Positions 5,047-6,780 of a DNA stretch of 6,780 bases are shown in pieces. The stretch covers positions 1-6,780 of the forward strand of contig JAGSHJ010000165.1 in assembly GCA_023954595.1 (NCBI GenBank). Direction: 5' to 3'. The notes under the pieces are model-generated. The model was not told the origin of the DNA and did no database searches. It saw only the letters and a program-made list of their open reading frames with translations. A program made the position numbers and the translations under genes. Position 1 is the first letter of the stretch, and the number at the start of each line of letters is the position of its first letter. Origin of the DNA: Bacteriovoracaceae bacterium. GTDB taxonomy: Bacteria; Bdellovibrionota; Bacteriovoracia; Bacteriovoracales; Bacteriovoracaceae.

Positions 5047-6642
5047 ATGAAAAAATACCTAGGCATTGTTGTCCTATTAGCTGCCATTGGATACTACGGG
5101 TTTGATCAGTTAAACAAGGCTTATAATGAACTTGGTACCTCCAAAACCAAGAACGCACTCTTTGCGGACTCAAATGCAGCAGGATCACCAAGCGAGGAAG
5201 TGTTTTACTTGATCACTGTAGACCGCTTTGCAGATGGCGACCCTTCAAACAACGTAGACGTTGACCTAACTAGCCCATTGGCCTTTCATGGCGGCGATTT
5301 AAAAGGCATTGAAAAAAGTCTTAAGCACATCAAAGATTTGGGTGTAACCACAATTGTATTAAATTCAATTGTTAAGCAGGTTAACTCAACTGAAATCATC
5401 ACTGATAGAACTTTTGGAAAGGTATATACTTCCTGGCCTTTTAGAGGTGAAGAGGAAGAGAACTTGGAAAAAATTGATCCTAGGTTTGGGACTAAAGAAG
5501 ATCTTTTTAACTTAATTGTCGCTAGTAAAGAGATTGGTTTAAAAGTGTTTTTAATGCTCAACCTTAACGGAATTGATAACAAAAGTTCTATGGTTTCTAA
5601 CCCTGATTACTCAGGTTATTTCAGAATTCCAGAAGAGACTGAAGGGTGTGCGTACCACGCTCAAGATAAAGAAAAATGTATCCTTTTTGATAAAGCCGAT
5701 TTTGTTCACGAATTACCACAGGTCGAAGAGTACCTTTTAAGTGTAGCAAAAGGATGGGCCAGACAAGGTGCTGATGGAATTCTTCTCCGAGATCCAGAGG
5801 GATATAAAGAAAGCTTACTTCAAAAGGTCTCATCAACTTTAAAGCAAGATGTGAATCCTGATTTTAAAATCTTTGTGATTCCCAACGTCAGTAAGTCTAG
5901 TGAGAGCTTACACTACTTAGATAAAGGTTATGCTGATTACATTCCAGATTTCACACTTGTTCGTGAAATCCCAATCATGTTTGAAAAACAAGACTCCTTA
6001 GAAAATATATCTAATCGATTTCAAGATAACTTCAATCCAGATGTACCTACAGACAAGGTAGTTACCTCAATTGAGGGGGCTATTGGATTGAGTCTATTTT
6101 ATCGCTTCCTTGAAGATGAAGAGAAAGCAAAGCTCGCTTTTACTTTTCAAATCGCACTAGGAACAATCCCGTTATTAAGGGCCGGTGAAGAAGTTGGTAA
6201 CCTAAACGCCAACTTCCCCTTCGATGCAGCAGATTATCCTTGGGGGGATATAAAAATGGGACCAGGCCGTTTTATTGAAAGAAATGAAAACATTTTAGCT
6301 CACTACAAGAAAATGATCTCTTTCAGATCAAAAAACATTCAATTTCTCAAAGGTTTTTATAGACCTACACTGATAAATGATGATGAGTCATTTTGTTTTT
6401 TTAAAATAAAAGAAGTCCTTATAAAAGACGAATTACAAGAACGATATAATTCTTTGACTTGTTTGAATGTAAATAATAAACCCATAAAAGTCTCCGTCCC
6501 TAACAGAGGGGGAATTAAGGCATGGACTGACTCCCAAGGACTTAAAGACCTATTAACGGGATCAACATACTTACCTTCAAAGGAAAGTATTGAAGTTTCA
6601 ATACCTGCAATGTCGGCGGTAATCATGGTTCCTAATTTTTAG
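5047..6642 (+). CDS. Membrane-anchored GH13 (alpha-amylase) fold protein lacking catalytic residues
   Basis: The 531-residue protein has a short basic N-terminus and one hydrophobic segment (residues 5-18). There is no Cys lipobox and only a poor cleavage site, so an uncleaved signal anchor with an exported domain is likely. GH13 scaffold features appear in order: VFYLITVDRFADGDPSNN (52-69), FHGGDLKGIEKSLKHIKDLGV (80-100), IDPRFGTKEDL (143-153), an ALGTIPLLRAGEE segment (370-382), DYPWGD (396-401), ISFRSKN (424-430) and a C-terminal beta domain ending around IPAMSAVIMVP. The four catalytic regions are altered. DVVxNH is MLNLNG (170-175). GFRLD is GILLRD (244-249), so Arg and the nucleophile Asp are not in register. 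The GE carrying the acid/base Glu is IPN (278-280). The NHD region is EGAI (343-346). Hydrolase activity is therefore unlikely. A pair of Cys (201 and 211) could form a disulfide. It might bind glycan or a partner protein; the actual role is unknown. Confidence 0.88.
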   Translation: MKKYLGIVVLLAAIGYYGFDQLNKAYNELGTSKTKNALFADSNAAGSPSEEVFYLITVDRFADGDPSNNVDVDLTSPLAFHGGDLKGIEKSLKHIKDLGVTTIVLNSIVKQVNSTEIITDRTFGKVYTSWPFRGEEEENLEKIDPRFGTKEDLFNLIVASKEIGLKVFLMLNLNGIDNKSSMVSNPDYSGYFRIPEETEGCAYHAQDKEKCILFDKADFVHELPQVEEYLLSVAKGWARQGADGILLRDPEGYKESLLQKVSSTLKQDVNPDFKIFVIPNVSKSSESLHYLDKGYADYIPDFTLVREIPIMFEKQDSLENISNRFQDNFNPDVPTDKVVTSIEGAIGLSLFYRFLEDEEKAKLAFTFQIALGTIPLLRAGEEVGNLNANFPFDAADYPWGDIKMGPGRFIERNENILAHYKKMISFRSKNIQFLKGFYRPTLINDDESFCFFKIKEVLIKDELQERYNSLTCLNVNNKPIKVSVPNRGGIKAWTDSQGLKDLLTGSTYLPSKESIEVSIPAMSAVIMVPNF

Positions 6643-6780
6643 GCAGCTGTTTTCTTTTCAGATAAAATAGGAAGTGCCCACTCGGGTGGTTTAAACTTAG
6701 ATTTTGGAAATGGTAGTTTGTTCGCAATAAACTGCTCAAAGAAAGTCGGAACGTATCCACAAGGAACCATCTCTCCAATA
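6639..6780 (-). CDS. Unidentified protein, C-terminal 46 residues (runs off right edge)
   Basis: A minus-strand frame enters from the right edge and ends at TAA 6639-6641. The visible 46 residues include a near-start IGEMVPCGYVPTFFEQF, a Pro/Lys-rich stretch with PFPKSKFKPP, and the tail ILSEKKTAA. The regular mixture of Trp, Phe, Tyr and Pro makes real coding likely. I do not recognise the family from this fragment. Its stop codon overlaps the TAG (6640-6642) of the GH13-like gene, so the two genes converge tail to tail with no space for a separate terminator between them. Confidence 0.72.
   Translation of the reverse strand, partial: IGEMVPCGYVPTFFEQFIANKLPFPKSKFKPPEWALPILSEKKTAA

Noticed and set aside
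5286..5836. Two minus-strand open frames (5286-5582 and 5621-5836)
   Set aside because: They are antisense to the well-supported GH13-like gene. Their products show no domain pattern and they lack ribosome-binding sites.
6357..6626. 89-codon minus-strand open frame
   Set aside because: It is antisense to the C-terminal beta domain of the GH13-like gene, and no motif or start signal supports it.

Overview
The window is AT-rich, densely packed bacterial DNA. It carries a canonical bacterial enolase gene, Shine-Dalgarno sites of the AAGGAG/GAGG type, Sec-type signal peptides and at least one likely outer-membrane beta-barrel, so a Gram-negative (diderm) host is expected. The base composition, the many exported proteins without an obvious family, and the style of the signal peptides and barrel remind me of the Bdellovibrio/Bacteriovorax group. 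That assignment is an impression and not a demonstrated result.

Layout: the first 4.9 kb is read leftwards (minus strand). From the left edge inward it holds the start of an exported protein of unknown function, which runs off the window (1-664). Next is a secreted 243-residue protein with a C-terminal membrane anchor (855-1586) and a clear intrinsic terminator at 802-828. Then comes a small beta-rich domain (1693-1968) lying in frame behind a beta-barrel gene (1969-2883) and separated from it by a single TAG. A 2H-phosphoesterase-like protein (2891-3490) follows, 7 bases upstream of the barrel gene. Last on this strand is eno, encoding enolase (3615-4898). A short divergent regulatory region (4899-5046) separates eno from the one large plus-strand gene (5047-6642). 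That gene encodes a membrane-anchored protein with an alpha-amylase (GH13) fold. The right edge holds the last 46 codons of a minus-strand gene whose stop codon overlaps the stop of the GH13-like gene.

Transcription as inferred: eno has its own promoter and a 3' hairpin. The 2H-like gene has its own promoter (TTGTAA-17-TAAAAT) and is probably co-transcribed with the barrel gene and the small downstream domain. The 243-residue protein probably has a separate promoter and ends at its terminator. The GH13-like gene is driven by TTTAGA-17-TATAAT facing away from eno.

The most interesting point is that two of the recognisable enzyme folds have lost their catalytic residues. The GH13-like protein keeps the scaffold motifs but has replaced the residues of all four catalytic regions. 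The 2H-like protein lacks the second histidine and both Thr/Ser positions of its paired H-x-T/S motifs. In addition, the barrel gene appears to be interrupted by one amber codon ahead of a well-formed C-terminal domain. No RNA genes, CRISPR arrays, insertion sequences or phage genes were seen.
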